From Lysobacter sp. (GTDB taxonomy: Bacteria > Pseudomonadota > Gammaproteobacteria > Xanthomonadales > Xanthomonadaceae), in the NCBI GenBank assembly GCA_008015835.1, contig SSGH01000017.1, positions 60,723-124,722 of the forward strand: DNA of 64,000 nucleotides, in the 5' to 3' direction. Positions 27,701-36,280 of this stretch are shown here, piece after piece. The first letter of the stretch is position 1. The number at the start of each line of letters is the position of its first letter. The notes under the pieces were generated by a model. The model ran no database searches. It was given only the letters and a program-made list of their open reading frames with translations, and was not told the origin of the DNA. The position numbers and the translations under genes are program-made.

Positions 27701-28217
27701 CGTCTAGTCCTTGACTAGTTTGCGCCAAGGCTATTCTTAACTCTGTTGCCCAGAGCGATATTCCCAATTTGTCTTCATATTCATTTAATTTCTGCAGTGC
27801 TTTCGAAGCGTCTCCTCGAAGGAATAGTTGCTCTATTTCTGATGCGTAACGTATATGCTCATTAATGACAGCCTGCTCATGCTGCAGCCTACTTGAGACC
27901 CACAAAACTTCAATATTTAGTGGCAACGGTTCGGCTGTTAAAAATTGTAATAAGAAATCATGCCCAACCGGCTGCCTGGCAAACCTAGTCGTTTCCAAGA
28001 ACGTCATCTTGTCTAGTGCTTCAAAGAAACCTTTTGGCGATGCCTTGGTGTAACTTAAGCGCGCGTCTAAGAGAACCTTTTGTAAGCCTGTGCGATAAAT
28101 AAATGCTCTTTTCCTGTCATCTACTTTGAACCCCTTAGCCCTGACGCGGCTGAGAAGCGCTCGTACGTCGCTCATAACGTCTTCTCGCGTAATTCTTTTC
28201 TTACCCTGTTGCGCCAT
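24735..28217 (-). CDS. dtcA: Detocs sensor kinase DtcA: alpha-solenoid plus histidine kinase
   Basis: 1160 residues, soluble, no membrane segment. Residues ~1-780 are helical and solenoid-like (for example EIEQLFLRGDASKALQKLNE and AAHAAVLALNCYARTGAIYE), presumably the infection sensor. Residues ~930-960 include SDQFHSLR with H946, a candidate phospho-acceptor of a DHp helix. The C-terminal ATPase shows an N-box (IALGNVAAHTK, N1049) and a G-box (EGGSGLHKLATIV, ~1117-1129). The ATG has GGAGGGAA upstream. First gene of the dtcA-dtcB-dtcC unit with 1-base and 4-base junctions, so a single transcript is expected. AT-rich composition indicates horizontal acquisition. The weakest part of the call is the exact acceptor His. 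Confidence 0.82.
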   Translation of the reverse strand: MAQQGKKRITREDVMSDVRALLSRVRAKGFKVDDRKRAFIYRTGLQKVLLDARLSYTKASPKGFFEALDKMTFLETTRFARQPVGHDFLLQFLTAEPLPLNIEVLWVSSRLQHEQAVINEHIRYASEIEQLFLRGDASKALQKLNEYEDKLGISLWATELRIALAQTSQGLDAQKSVLNDVRAVRRKGMWHYITNTASVRAEPSVSIGWFIEENRRRLERQKNSPYTDYLRYRSIGVWPETNAGCSKVLRVEQNHHVVDIYETFIAFLQEVSTRSCSSELEKATQQALENLKLIEDTRVRKLEFKVKGVLSIDVPIQDLELTDLLFTAAPTKRIQHTIRKNYRSHLTVESIISLALAVAKDGLSKGESSSLKLLAVRGLAKAFQRVGYQAAIGERPDEELTKLAHVYSATPFGRAMVSLLRAASSPRTDEALKRLQISALNSPAWGILDLIGFASHPQHELLTSLFPSKGTKWFADLLANSDQDKNEILLRPDLVSLGRSLHKIISGMPQRAAEIASVAISSTSRVIAAHAAVLALNCYARTGAIYEASKLIAREHVEYGVDPESMPVREIYEGIEWRDMKAAASAPELSIALSLIQSTEGDDRLRTYRRFALETLLKSVGKDRPSALRSTVTDWPTHYMIFFMEHVCTSAMLDMLPSIKSSRSVLEERRDIFGYLAILDKVRSDYHTHEVLEISREITVLDGLRTIDGSRVHVDKESLTRRLKVDLAESFQRYSSLSRTNEATTDGVATIVRDMSKEQQPDYLLSMPTSEMDEILVSMFLRARDQFMFNIPHGLDSYISKRIRHGSIVGVIRAPAEREGVAARRNLDGSYRTEGILADSVADTHQRAALVSAIANTSKAIDQHLLKLKDTLLHVKSELKPHGLFSITLTPPMYLVIRSFASSDASLDSFIETLLKSLWAMLTPSLAQAQILLKRDSVAFVSDQFHSLRVRAQKILTNAEERAAFDAAAVRASVGMQAALQTAASWFEPAESNPRSYTLDEVIAIALESVRATTTSFVPDLEIISNFEFSFSELTLPLVCDVLYIALGNVAAHTKAKFDPKVRLEVNSSEAENSIVFRVRNELGYYRDEELTILQQKLELIRNELVASKGKAKARVEGGSGLHKLATIVDQGGRDSMEFACVDGYFELTVTLPYSRDRPF

Positions 28218-28333
28218 TTAATTCCCTCCATCTTCTAATTTTGGCAAGACATATTTGAAGTTTTCAATCTGCGAATTTTGTCTTGATTAGGCTTCTTTGC
28301 CGCGTATGTTTACATATGTTCTCGGATTTTCCT

Positions 28334-29245
28334 TCAGTCGCATTTCGGTAATGCGGACGGATATTCGGTGCATGTCCATTGCGACGGCGACACGTCGTCG
28401 CGCATTTCGAAGCGCTGGCCGGTCCACACCAAAAACCCGAACGTCGCGTCTCCCACATCGGCGCGCACGCGAGGGTCGGATGGCGGCAAGGGCGGCGGCG
28501 TGTAGTCGCCGGTATTGGGCTGGATCAATGCCCAACGCAATGTCGGGACATACTGCAGCTTGTTGGCATCGAGCACGAGATCGAGCTCATCCGCTTCTCC
28601 TGTCTCGTGTAGATAAGGCCCATAACGACGGCGCTCGCGCGCGCTCAACTTGGGCATCTGCGGTATGGCTTCGCGGGTGATGTCCACCAGCGCTTCGCCG
28701 GTCTTTGCGCGAAAAACTCGATAGTGGCTGCGAGGCATAGGCACGGTGAAATCGTAGGCCGGGTGTTTACGCGGCTCGCAATCGAACGCGCACCCTGCGC
28801 CGTAAACAAGATAGAACGTCGTTGCCGTATCTTCGCCTTCGAAAGAGCGAATCCACAGCGCGTCGTTTTCGAGTTCGACGGTGTAATCCGGTCGCCGCCC
28901 TTCGCCAGGAATCGCCCGGAATTTTTGCTTCTCGGTCGTGTATGCGCGGATACGCTCCTCGTCCAAACCCGGAGCGATCTTGGCCAAATCGCGAAGAAAC
29001 GCGACGATGTGCGGCGGCAGCATTTCGATGCACGCACGGCCGGTCAACAAAAACTGATATTCGGCGGCATCGTCGTATCCGACATTGAGATCGACTTCTT
29101 GCGCGCAGCCAGGCGTGTCGAGGGCTCGCTCGCTTTGGTCCGCGCCTTGGACCGGAACCGCCCCCGAGCGCGGAGGCATCGGCGCAGCACAGGCGGTGAG
29201 GGCGCATACGGCCCAAACAACTACGGTGAGCGAACGCACGATCAT
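28334..29245 (-). CDS. Predicted lipoprotein of unknown function
   Basis: 303 residues. The N-terminus MIVRSLTVVVWAVCALTACAAP is a lipoprotein signal peptide with lipobox LTAC (acyl-Cys at residue 19). The mature protein has two further cysteine pairs (GCAFDC; a C-terminal WTCTEY and PKCD) that could form disulfides, and no recognised enzyme motif. Middle segments (YTVELENDALWIRSFEGEDT) look beta-rich. The C-terminus lies at the right border of the AT-rich island, whose insertion leaves the gene complete. Confidence 0.72.
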   Translation of the reverse strand: MIVRSLTVVVWAVCALTACAAPMPPRSGAVPVQGADQSERALDTPGCAQEVDLNVGYDDAAEYQFLLTGRACIEMLPPHIVAFLRDLAKIAPGLDEERIRAYTTEKQKFRAIPGEGRRPDYTVELENDALWIRSFEGEDTATTFYLVYGAGCAFDCEPRKHPAYDFTVPMPRSHYRVFRAKTGEALVDITREAIPQMPKLSARERRRYGPYLHETGEADELDLVLDANKLQYVPTLRWALIQPNTGDYTPPPLPPSDPRVRADVGDATFGFLVWTGQRFEMRDDVSPSQWTCTEYPSALPKCD

Positions 29246-29390
29246 GGGCAGTCCTAAGCCTTGGCGCTTTCGATCTTAACGCCGCTCGATCGAGTGTTGC
29301 AAAATATCGACCGACGATCGATTCGGTCGCGTGTATTTCCCTTGCTTCACCCTGTCGAATCCGACAGGACGATCCTACTTAGGCACAAAG

Positions 29391-29417
29391 AAAAAGCGCC
29401 GGTCTCCCGGCGCTTTT
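29391..29417 (-). terminator. Bidirectional terminator at the end of the EF-G gene
   Basis: An 11-bp perfect stem (29392-29402 with 29407-29417), loop TCTC, with an A run on the left and a T run on the right. Read from the minus strand it follows the EF-G stop by ~25 bases with a T-rich tail. Confidence 0.85.
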
Positions 29418-29441
29418 CCGCTACGTCGCATCGCAAGCGCA

Positions 29442-31496
29442 TTACTGCGCTTTGGCTTCCTCGTAGCCGTGGAAGACCATGCTGGCTTGCGCGCGGCCTT
29501 GCGTGAGCGAGCGCAACGCGGTGGCGTAGCCGGCGAGCGCGGCGAGCGGCGCGAACGCGTGGACATCGGCGCGTGCGCCTTTGTCTTCGATCGTCGCCAC
29601 GCGGCCATTGCGGCGTTGCACGTCGCCGATCACGTCGCCCACATGCGCAGCAGGCGTGTCGACGACCAGCGTCATCACCGGTTCCAACAGCGTCGTGCCG
29701 CTGCGCGCGAGCGCGGCGTTCGTCGCTTCGGCGCCGGCGCGTTGGAACGCGAGATCGGACGAATCGACGGCGTGCGTTTCGCCGTCGACCAACGCCACCG
29801 CGATACCGACGACGGGATGACCGCGCGGGCCTTCCGTCAACGCCGCGCGCACGCCCTTTTCGGCCGCCGCCACGAACGCTTTCGGCACCGCGCCGCCGAT
29901 CGTGCGGTCCTCGAACGTGACCTGCCCGTCGTCGCGAGGCGCGATATCGAGCGTCACGCGCGCGAACTGCCCAGGGCCGCCGCTGCGCTTCACCACACTG
30001 CCTTCGACGCCAGCGACGGCCGTGCGCGGCGTTTCCTGATACGCCACGCGCGGCGCGCCGGTGCGCACCTCGACGTTCCAATCGTTGCGCAAACGCTCGA
30101 CCATCACGTCCAGGTGCAACTCGCCCATGCCCCACACCAGCGTTTCGCCGGTGTCGGGATCGGACGCGACGCGGAACGACGGATCTTCTTGCGCCAACGC
30201 CGCCAAGCCTTGCGCCAGACGCATCAGATCGTTCGCGTTCTGCGCCGCGAGCCGCCACGACAACACCGCCGGTTGCGCGCGGATGCTGTCGAGCGCGAGT
30301 CGCGCATCGTCGCCGCTGAGCGTTTCGCCGCTGACCGCGTCTTTCCAACCGAGAATGGCGACGATCTCGCCAGCGACGGCTTCGCGTACGTCGTGCGTGC
30401 GATCGGCTTGCACCACCGCGAGACGACCGACGCGGCGCGCGCGTTCCTGCCGCGAGCACCACACCGTATCGCCCACGCGCAACGTGCCGCTGTACATGCG
30501 CACGTACGTGACGGGCCCGTGCGCTTGATGCGCGATCTTGAACACCAATGCCGCGAGCGCGCCGTCGGGATCGGCCGACACACGCGTTTCCGCGCCGTCG
30601 CGTTCCGCCGAGACGGCGGGACGCTCCAGCGGCGACGGCAGGTAATGCACGATCGCATCGAGCAACGTATCGACGCCCTTGTTGCGGATCGCCGAACCCG
30701 CGAGCACCGGCACGCCGAGACCCGCGAGCGCGCCGCGACGAATCGCTTCGCGCAGTATCGCGTCGTCGATGGGCCGTTCGTCGAGCCAATGTTCGGCCAA
30801 TACGTCGTCGTGCGCGGCCACGGCTTCGATCAAACGCGCGCGCGCATCGGTGTAGAGCGTCGCTTCGTCGTCGGACCACGCGCGCGCGATGCGCTCGCCG
30901 TCGTCGCGCCATTGCAGCACGCGACGACCGACCAGATCGACCCAACCTTCGAATTCGGCTTCGGCGCCCAAGGGAATGCCGAGCGGCCATGGATTCGCGT
31001 CGAGTTTCTCGCGCAGTTGCGCGACGACGCGCGCGAAGTCGGCGCCGGGCCGGTCCATCTTGTTGACGAAGGCGATGCGCGGCACGCCGTGCCGTTGCGC
31101 TTGCCGCCACACGGTTTCGGATTGCGGTTGCACGCCATCGACCGCGGAAAACACCGCGACGGCGCCGTCGAGTACGCGCAGCGCGCGTTCGACTTCGATC
31201 GCGAAATCGATGTGCCCGGGCGTGTCGATGAGCGTCAACCGATGCGACGCATCGTTCTCTGCGTCGTTTTGGGGCGTCCAATCGATGCGCACGGCCGCGG
31301 CACCGATGGTGATGCCGCGACGGCGTTCGATCTCGGAGAAGTCTGTGGTGGCCGCGCCGTCGTGCACTTCGCCGACGCGATGGATCGCGCCGGAGGCGTA
31401 CAGCAGACGTTCGGTGAGCGTGGTCTTGCCGGCGTCGATGTGGGCGATGATGCCGAGGTTGCGCCAGCGGGATAGGTTCGTGCGGAGAGTGTTCAT
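29442..31496 (-). CDS. Elongation factor G paralogue (FusA2 type)
   Basis: 684 residues, close to full EF-G length. GTPase motifs: NLGIIAHIDAGKTT (G1), DTPGHIDF (G3), NKMD (G4); later the GMGELHLDVMVERL domain III motif and domain IV/V segments (SGGPGQFARV; EPVMTLVVDTP). EF-G drives translocation and ribosome recycling. It is not in a str operon, and divergence from canonical EF-G (for example RRRGITIGAAAVRI where the switch I region is ERERGITI) points to a secondary copy. The leader contains two very short frames; the second ends in an ATGA overlap with this start (see findings). No clear ribosome site precedes the ATG, consistent with coupling. Confidence 0.88.
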   Translation of the reverse strand: MNTLRTNLSRWRNLGIIAHIDAGKTTLTERLLYASGAIHRVGEVHDGAATTDFSEIERRRGITIGAAAVRIDWTPQNDAENDASHRLTLIDTPGHIDFAIEVERALRVLDGAVAVFSAVDGVQPQSETVWRQAQRHGVPRIAFVNKMDRPGADFARVVAQLREKLDANPWPLGIPLGAEAEFEGWVDLVGRRVLQWRDDGERIARAWSDDEATLYTDARARLIEAVAAHDDVLAEHWLDERPIDDAILREAIRRGALAGLGVPVLAGSAIRNKGVDTLLDAIVHYLPSPLERPAVSAERDGAETRVSADPDGALAALVFKIAHQAHGPVTYVRMYSGTLRVGDTVWCSRQERARRVGRLAVVQADRTHDVREAVAGEIVAILGWKDAVSGETLSGDDARLALDSIRAQPAVLSWRLAAQNANDLMRLAQGLAALAQEDPSFRVASDPDTGETLVWGMGELHLDVMVERLRNDWNVEVRTGAPRVAYQETPRTAVAGVEGSVVKRSGGPGQFARVTLDIAPRDDGQVTFEDRTIGGAVPKAFVAAAEKGVRAALTEGPRGHPVVGIAVALVDGETHAVDSSDLAFQRAGAEATNAALARSGTTLLEPVMTLVVDTPAAHVGDVIGDVQRRNGRVATIEDKGARADVHAFAPLAALAGYATALRSLTQGRAQASMVFHGYEEAKAQ

Positions 31497-31523
31497 AAGA
31501 GTAAGAAATAAATCGCCAACATG
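31497..31523 (-). other. Nine-codon leader frame coupled to the EF-G paralogue
   Basis: On the minus strand, ATG near 31523 opens MLAIYFLLL and stops at a TGA that overlaps the EF-G ATG (ATGA). It could couple translation to the EF-G start, which has no ribosome site of its own. It is very short and may be chance. Confidence 0.35.
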
Positions 31524-31560
31524 CGGGGCCGCACACCCCGGTTGGCGACGGGACGGGCGG

Positions 31561-31590
31561 CTACGGTTCGGTTTCGGCGGCGATGCTCAT
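31561..31590 (-). other. Nine-codon leader frame with a strong ribosome site
   Basis: On the minus strand GAGGAGAA lies six bases before ATG 31590, which reads MSIAAETEP then TAG at 31561-31563. The ribosome site is much better than that of the EF-G gene 65 bases downstream. Possibly a regulatory leader peptide; no attenuator structure was proven. Confidence 0.4.
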
Positions 31591-31671
31591 GGCACGTTCT
31601 CCTCGGGCTGTATTGCGGTGTTTTCGGAACGGAATCGGTGGTGCGGGGGATTGCGGGAAATCGCAGACAAC

Positions 31672-31696
31672 AAAAAAGCACCCTTGCGGGTGCTTT
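31672..31696 (-). terminator. Rho-independent terminator upstream of the EF-G leader
   Basis: A 9-bp stem (31675-31683 with 31688-31696), loop TTGC, followed on the minus strand by a six-T run. It lies about 260 bases after the beta-propeller gene and ~80 bases before the leader frames of EF-G, so it either ends the upstream transcript or acts as an attenuator for EF-G. Confidence 0.8.
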
Positions 31697-31954
31697 GCGG
31701 TTCGCGCGTCGCGGGCGTGGGATCAGTTCGATCCGGCACCGTCGATGGCGAAAGGCAGATGCACCCGGCCCGCGCTTGCGCGCTGGCGGTTCTGAAGAAT
31801 CAGAAGCGGGTTCCGCATCATGACAGTGGCCGGGTGGGTGAACGAAGGCGCGCATTCTGCGCGCGGGGCTACGGTGGCGTCAACGCGGCACGGATGGAAC
31901 GCTGCGTCGGGCTTCGTGCCGGCCTGCGAAACGTGGATGCCCCGCGCAGCGGTA

Positions 31955-33226
31955 TCACCCCGCGACGATGTCCGTCATCAACTTGCCGCGGAGGACGAGA
32001 CTAGGTTGTCCGCCGGGATGCAGGGCGTACGCGGCGAAGCCGTTCGAATAGATCACGCCACCATCGGCGGTGAGGTCGAAGGACGCGACATGCCGGGCGA
32101 GGATGCGTTCTTCGCCCTGTTCGCTGCGCAGCACCAGTTGCCAGCTTTCCGGCACCAGCACCGGTGCGCCGTCGACGCGCTTGCTGCTGCGCATCGCGGC
32201 CTCGGCATCGATGTAGCGGCCCTTGAGCAACAGGCCTTTGAGGTCGGCGTCTTGCTGCGGCCCACTCGCCGAGGTCAGCGGCTTGCGCGAATAGACCAAC
32301 GACTGGAAGTTGAGGAAGTGGAAGAGCGTGCGCAGCAGCCGGAACGGGAACAGCAGCGCGTCCATGAGAATATCGCCGCCGCGATAGCGCTGGCCTTCGT
32401 ACGGACGTCGAATGAACAGCAGGTCGCCGTTGGCGGTGACCCGCGGCTGCAGGTAGTCGAAGCGCACGTCCTCGAACACCGGACGCAGTTCGCCGGTGCG
32501 CGTGTCGAGCAGTTGGATCGACGCCGGGCCGATCATGACCACATGGCCTTCGGGCCCGCGCGCGAGGCCGGACGACTGGAACACCAGTTGCCCCGGCTTG
32601 CCGGGCACCCAACACGGCGCGCTGTCGATGGTGTCGCCGCCGGTCAATTCGCGATAGTCGCCGCCTTCCACGTGCATGCCGACGATGTTGGCCGCGCCGT
32701 TGCCGGCTTGATGGCTGCACAGCAGTTGTTGGCCGTCGGCGCTGAGTTGGAGATCGTCGAGCAGAAAATTCTGACGGTGGATCAGCCGACGTTCCTGTCC
32801 GCTGGCGAGGTCCAGCTCGAACAGCCCGCCCATCGAATGGTCGCGCAGAAAATAGACCAGCCGGCCTTCCGGCGCGAACCGCACCGAACTGGCGTACAGC
32901 GGCAATTCGCGGGCGACGCCGCCGCGCCATTCGCCGCCGGCGCGGACGGAGAAGGTCGTGCCCTCCTTCCAGGCGTTGCGTTCGCGCGAGCGTTCCAAGC
33001 GATCCATCGCGGCCTGCACGTGCGGGCTGTGGATTTCGCGCGGCGCCTGCCCCGGCTCGGCGCAGAAGATCTTGCCGTGCGCGATGAAGGCGATCCGCCG
33101 CTGGCTGGTTTCGGCGGCGCCCGCGGAGGCCGTCGTCCAACCATCGGCGGGCGTCGCGTCGCGTCCGCGCTGGCTGACGATCCAGTACAGCAGTGCGACC
33201 ACGACGATCACGATCAGGATGTGCAT
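31955..33226 (-). CDS. Membrane-anchored TolB-like beta-propeller protein
   Basis: 423 residues. An N-terminal hydrophobic anchor (MHILIVIVVVALLYWIVSQR, residues 1-20) is followed by a PD40/TolB-type beta-propeller with repeated blades such as SSVRFAPEGRLVYFLRD, LQLSADGQQLLCSHQ and PRVTANGDLLFIRRP. It probably sits in the inner membrane facing the periplasm. The start was taken at MHILIV because upstream in-frame residues (from 33307) are non-coding in character. Downstream is the terminator at 31672. Exact role unknown; it does not contain a peptidase domain. Confidence 0.78.
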   Translation of the reverse strand: MHILIVIVVVALLYWIVSQRGRDATPADGWTTASAGAAETSQRRIAFIAHGKIFCAEPGQAPREIHSPHVQAAMDRLERSRERNAWKEGTTFSVRAGGEWRGGVARELPLYASSVRFAPEGRLVYFLRDHSMGGLFELDLASGQERRLIHRQNFLLDDLQLSADGQQLLCSHQAGNGAANIVGMHVEGGDYRELTGGDTIDSAPCWVPGKPGQLVFQSSGLARGPEGHVVMIGPASIQLLDTRTGELRPVFEDVRFDYLQPRVTANGDLLFIRRPYEGQRYRGGDILMDALLFPFRLLRTLFHFLNFQSLVYSRKPLTSASGPQQDADLKGLLLKGRYIDAEAAMRSSKRVDGAPVLVPESWQLVLRSEQGEERILARHVASFDLTADGGVIYSNGFAAYALHPGGQPSLVLRGKLMTDIVAG

Positions 33227-33333
33227 GTTAGGCGGGCGTTCGAGGCGACGGTCGAGATTGTGGACCGACGCCGCCGGCAGCGTCCACCTTGCGCCCGTGC
33301 TGCACACATCCGGTCCGCGGGCCCGAAACGCGA

Positions 33334-33356
33334 ACGCCCCGCACGGGGCGGGGCGT
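33334..33356 (-). terminator. Possible terminator after rho
   Basis: A 9-bp G/C stem (33334-33342 with 33348-33356) with a five-base loop lies ~65 bases past the rho stop. The T tract is poor, so a Rho-independent end is not certain. Confidence 0.5.
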
Positions 33357-33422
33357 CGTTGGGCGAATCGAGGGCTCTGATCTCGCGCTGTTCGCCCTCG
33401 CCCGGTCGCGAGCGAGCTCGCG

Positions 33423-35315
33423 TCAGCGCCGCATCGACGCGAAGAACTCGTCGTTCGACTTGGTGTTCTTCATCTTGTCGAGCAGGAATTCCATCGCGGC
33501 GATTTCGTCCATGCCGTGCAGCAGTTTGCGCAGGATCCAAATCCTCTGCAGCAGGTCCGGTTCGATCAGCAGGTCCTCGCGGCGGGTGCCGCTGAGGTTG
33601 ACCGCGATCGCCGGGTAGACGCGCTTCTCGGTGATGCGGCGATCCAAATGGATTTCCGAGTTGCCGGTGCCTTTGAATTCTTCGTAGATCACCTTATCCA
33701 TCGCGCTGCCGGTGTCGACCAGCGCCGTGGCGATGATGGTCAGCGAACCGCCTTCTTCAACGTTGCGCGCGGCGCCGAAGAAGCGTTTCGGGCGATGCAG
33801 CGCGTTGGCGTCGACGCCGCCGGTCAGCACTTTGCCGGAGCTGGGCACGACGTTGTTGTACGCGCGCGCGAGACGGGTGATCGAGTCGAGCAGGATGACG
33901 ACGTCTTTCTTGTGTTCGACCAGGCGCTTGGCGCGTTCGATCACCATTTCGGCGACCTGCACGTGGCGCGCGGCGGGTTCGTCGAAGGTGGAGCTGACCA
34001 CTTCGCCGCGCACGGTGCGCTGCATTTCGGTCACTTCTTCCGGGCGCTCGTCGACGAGCAGCACGATCATGTGCACGTCGGGATGGTTGTACGTGATGGC
34101 GCTCGCGATCTGCTGCATCATCATCGTCTTACCGGCTTTCGGCGGCGAGACGATCAGCGCGCGCTGACCTTTGCCCTGCGGCGCCATCAGGTCGAGGATG
34201 CGGCCGGTGATGTCTTCGGTCGAGCCGTCGCCGCGTTCGAGCCTGAAGCGTTTGCGCGGGAACAGCGGGGTGAGGTTCTCGAACAGGATCTTGTTCTTCG
34301 ACGCTTCCGGCGGTTCGGCGTTGATGGTGTCGACCACCGCCAACGCGAAATAGCGTTCGCCGTCCTTCGGCCAGCGGATCTTGCCGGCGATGTAGTCGCC
34401 GGTGCGCAGGTTGAAGCGGCGGATTTGGCTGGGCGAGATGTAGACGTCGTCCGGGCCGGCGAGATAGCTGGCTTCGGCCGCGCGCAGGAAGCCGTAGCCG
34501 TCGGGCAGGATTTCCAGCACGCCGTCGGCGGCGACGCCGTCGCCGTGGCGGGTCAGCACTTTGAGCAGGGCGAAGATCACGTCCTGCTTGCGCGCACGCG
34601 CCACGCCTTCGTGGATGTTGAGCTGCTCGGCGATGTCCAGCAGCTTGGGCATCGGCATGCGCTTGAGATCGCTCAGCGAATACTGCGGGAAGCCTTCCGG
34701 CACCGCGGGCCGCGGCACGTACTGCGGCTGCGGCGCTTGCTGTTGCGCGTAACCGCCGCCTTCGCCGGCGTTCTCGCCGTCGTTCTGCTGGCTGCGGAAG
34801 CGGTCGCGCTCGCGACGATTGCGGAAGCGATCGCGGCGATTGAAGCGTTGGAATTCGCCGCTGCCCTGGGCCTGTTCGTTGCGCTCGCCGCGATCGGCGC
34901 CTTCGCCGCCGGCCGGCGCGGTGTGCTGCGGATTCGGCGCGGAGGGCGCGACGTTTTGCGTGCGCGGCGTGGGGTCGTAGGGCGGGAAGTCGTCGTGCGA
35001 CGGCGGCGCGGCGGCGGGCTGCGCGAGCTGCGGAGCGTGGAAGCTCCGCGTCGGCGCGGCCTGCGGTTTGGGCGGGGGCGGCGCGGCGGGCGGCTCGTTC
35101 AGCGGCAGCGAGCCGGTGGTCGGCAGCGGCGCGGGCGCTTCGGGGATCGCGCCGACGTGCAGCGGCGCATGGGCGGTTTTGCCGGGTTTGGGCCCGGGTT
35201 TCGCATGCGCGGTTTTCGCGGCGGCGGCCTTCGGGGCGGCGGGAGTCTTGGCGACGCGCGGTTTACGCGCGCGCTTCTCGGCGGAATCGCCGGATTCGGG
35301 AGTTTGGTCGGACAA
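33423..35315 (-). CDS. rho: Transcription termination factor Rho with long N-terminal extension
   Basis: 630 residues against ~420 for Escherichia coli Rho. Residues ~1-205 are Pro/Ala/Lys then Gln/Arg/Asn-rich and disordered. The Rho N-terminal helical domain ([20 protein letters not shown]) begins near 215, followed by the cold-shock RNA-binding fold ([14 protein letters not shown]) and the hexameric ATPase with Walker [13 protein letters not shown], Walker [12 protein letters not shown] and [14 protein letters not shown]. Rho unwinds RNA and ends transcription. The large extension resembles those in some actinobacteria and xanthomonads and may alter RNA loading or promote phase separation; this is inference. 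trxA lies upstream on the same strand. Confidence 0.97.
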   Translation of the reverse strand: MSDQTPESGDSAEKRARKPRVAKTPAAPKAAAAKTAHAKPGPKPGKTAHAPLHVGAIPEAPAPLPTTGSLPLNEPPAAPPPPKPQAAPTRSFHAPQLAQPAAAPPSHDDFPPYDPTPRTQNVAPSAPNPQHTAPAGGEGADRGERNEQAQGSGEFQRFNRRDRFRNRRERDRFRSQQNDGENAGEGGGYAQQQAPQPQYVPRPAVPEGFPQYSLSDLKRMPMPKLLDIAEQLNIHEGVARARKQDVIFALLKVLTRHGDGVAADGVLEILPDGYGFLRAAEASYLAGPDDVYISPSQIRRFNLRTGDYIAGKIRWPKDGERYFALAVVDTINAEPPEASKNKILFENLTPLFPRKRFRLERGDGSTEDITGRILDLMAPQGKGQRALIVSPPKAGKTMMMQQIASAITYNHPDVHMIVLLVDERPEEVTEMQRTVRGEVVSSTFDEPAARHVQVAEMVIERAKRLVEHKKDVVILLDSITRLARAYNNVVPSSGKVLTGGVDANALHRPKRFFGAARNVEEGGSLTIIATALVDTGSAMDKVIYEEFKGTGNSEIHLDRRITEKRVYPAIAVNLSGTRREDLLIEPDLLQRIWILRKLLHGMDEIAAMEFLLDKMKNTKSNDEFFASMRR

Positions 35316-35632
35316 GCGGAATTCCTCGCGGGCGCGAGCGTCCGCGGTGCGCGGACGGAGTCAGGTGTAGGGAGTGTGGAATCGAGATGGACGCGCTGGG
35401 CGTCGTGTCGAAGATCGCGGGTTAGCGCAAAAACTAGCACCGTGGGCGCGCCACGGCAAGCGTCGGCCGGGGAAAGGGTTCAGGCCGGCGCCGGCGAAGA
35501 CCGATCTTGTCGTCGCCGGGCGTCGAACTCGGGTTCGATCCTGCCCGGGCCGGCCCCGAGCGAGACGCGGATCGGCCCGGGTCGCGCCCGGCGCTCAAGG
35601 CGCAGCGGGCGTGTCGTGCGGCGGCGCGCGGG
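35316..35632. other. rho leader region
   Basis: About 317 bases between trxA and rho on the minus strand. No ORF with a ribosome site, hairpin terminator or riboswitch was recognised. In other bacteria rho is autoregulated through a long leader, so this stretch may hold a Rho-dependent site, but nothing diagnostic is visible. Confidence 0.4.
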
Positions 35633-35959
35633 TTACAGCGCCTTTTCGAGCAACTGCGCCAAGTGCGGCTTGCCGACGGCGCCGATCTGGGTGCCGTGGA
35701 CTTGGCCGTTCTTGAAGGTCAGCAGCATCGGGATGCTGCGGGCGTTGTAGCGGCGGCCGAGGTTCGGGTGCGCTTCGATGTTGACCTTCACCACCTTCGC
35801 GCGGCCGTCGTATTCGTCGGCCAGTTGGTCGAGGAACGGGGCGATCATTTTGCAGGGAGTGCACCAGGGGGCCCAGAAATCCACCAGGACGGGCACGTCG
35901 GACTGCAGGACGAGCGCGTCGAAATCGGCGTCGGTGGCATGGGCAATTTTGTCGCTCAC
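35633..35959 (-). CDS. trxA: Thioredoxin with a WCTPC active site
   Basis: 108 residues, the normal length of thioredoxin 1. The fold motifs are intact: [10 protein letters not shown], [28 protein letters not shown] with the cis-Pro, and FKNGQ. The active site is W32-C33-T34-P35-C36; canonical thioredoxins have WCGPC. A Thr in place of Gly is seen in some thioredoxin-like proteins and can shift the redox potential. The ATG is preceded by a GGAG ribosome site. Located beside rho as is usual in proteobacteria, so the trxA call is firm; cytosolic disulfide reductase with thioredoxin reductase. Confidence 0.93.
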   Translation of the reverse strand: MSDKIAHATDADFDALVLQSDVPVLVDFWAPWCTPCKMIAPFLDQLADEYDGRAKVVKVNIEAHPNLGRRYNARSIPMLLTFKNGQVHGTQIGAVGKPHLAQLLEKAL

Positions 35960-36280
35960 AGGGGGTCTCCGTGGGGGTGCCGGCGCGCCGCGGCGGCGGG
36001 CCTAGAATCTAACGAGAGGGCCGATGCGAGCGGCCCGGTGCGATGGGCGGGCGCGCGGACGAGTGCTGGGTCCGCATGCCGGGCTGTTACACTGCGGCCT
36101 CGCATCGCCGGCTTCAAGGGTTTTCGCCCCTCCGCCGGACGCGGCCGAAGACCTCCCTTTGCGGCCGTTTGCGATTTCACGTCCGTGCGCAGACCTCGGC
36201 AGTCTGCTGCCCCGCGACCTCCCGCGCAAGCGCGAATCCGACGTTTCGTCGTCGCGCCGCCTTCTTTTCGACGCGAGCAC
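35960..36280. other. Divergent promoter region trxA/rhlB
   Basis: About 320 bases between divergent trxA and rhlB. It must carry both promoters. No clean -35/-10 pair, palindrome or hairpin was picked out by eye; rhlB has no strong ribosome site before its ATG. Confidence 0.4.

Larger units (their letters stand above)
22980..28333 (-). mobile_element. AT-rich defence island carrying a Detocs system
   Basis: Composition is visibly lower in GC than both flanks over this whole interval, with a sharp break next to repeat copy B on the left and just before the lipoprotein gene on the right. It holds only dtcA, dtcB and dtcC. No integrase, transposase or clear terminal direct repeat was found, so the mode of entry is unknown; the borders are estimated from composition only. 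It looks like a single-system insertion between core genes. Confidence 0.65.

Noticed and set aside
22980..28333. Direct repeats or att site at both ends of the island
   Set aside because: Weak similarity between TAAGCCGCTTCTC on the left and TAGGCTTCTTT on the right is too short and irregular to call.
29331..31475. A 714-codon plus-strand frame
   Set aside because: Antisense shadow of the EF-G paralogue, which has full GTPase motifs on the minus strand.
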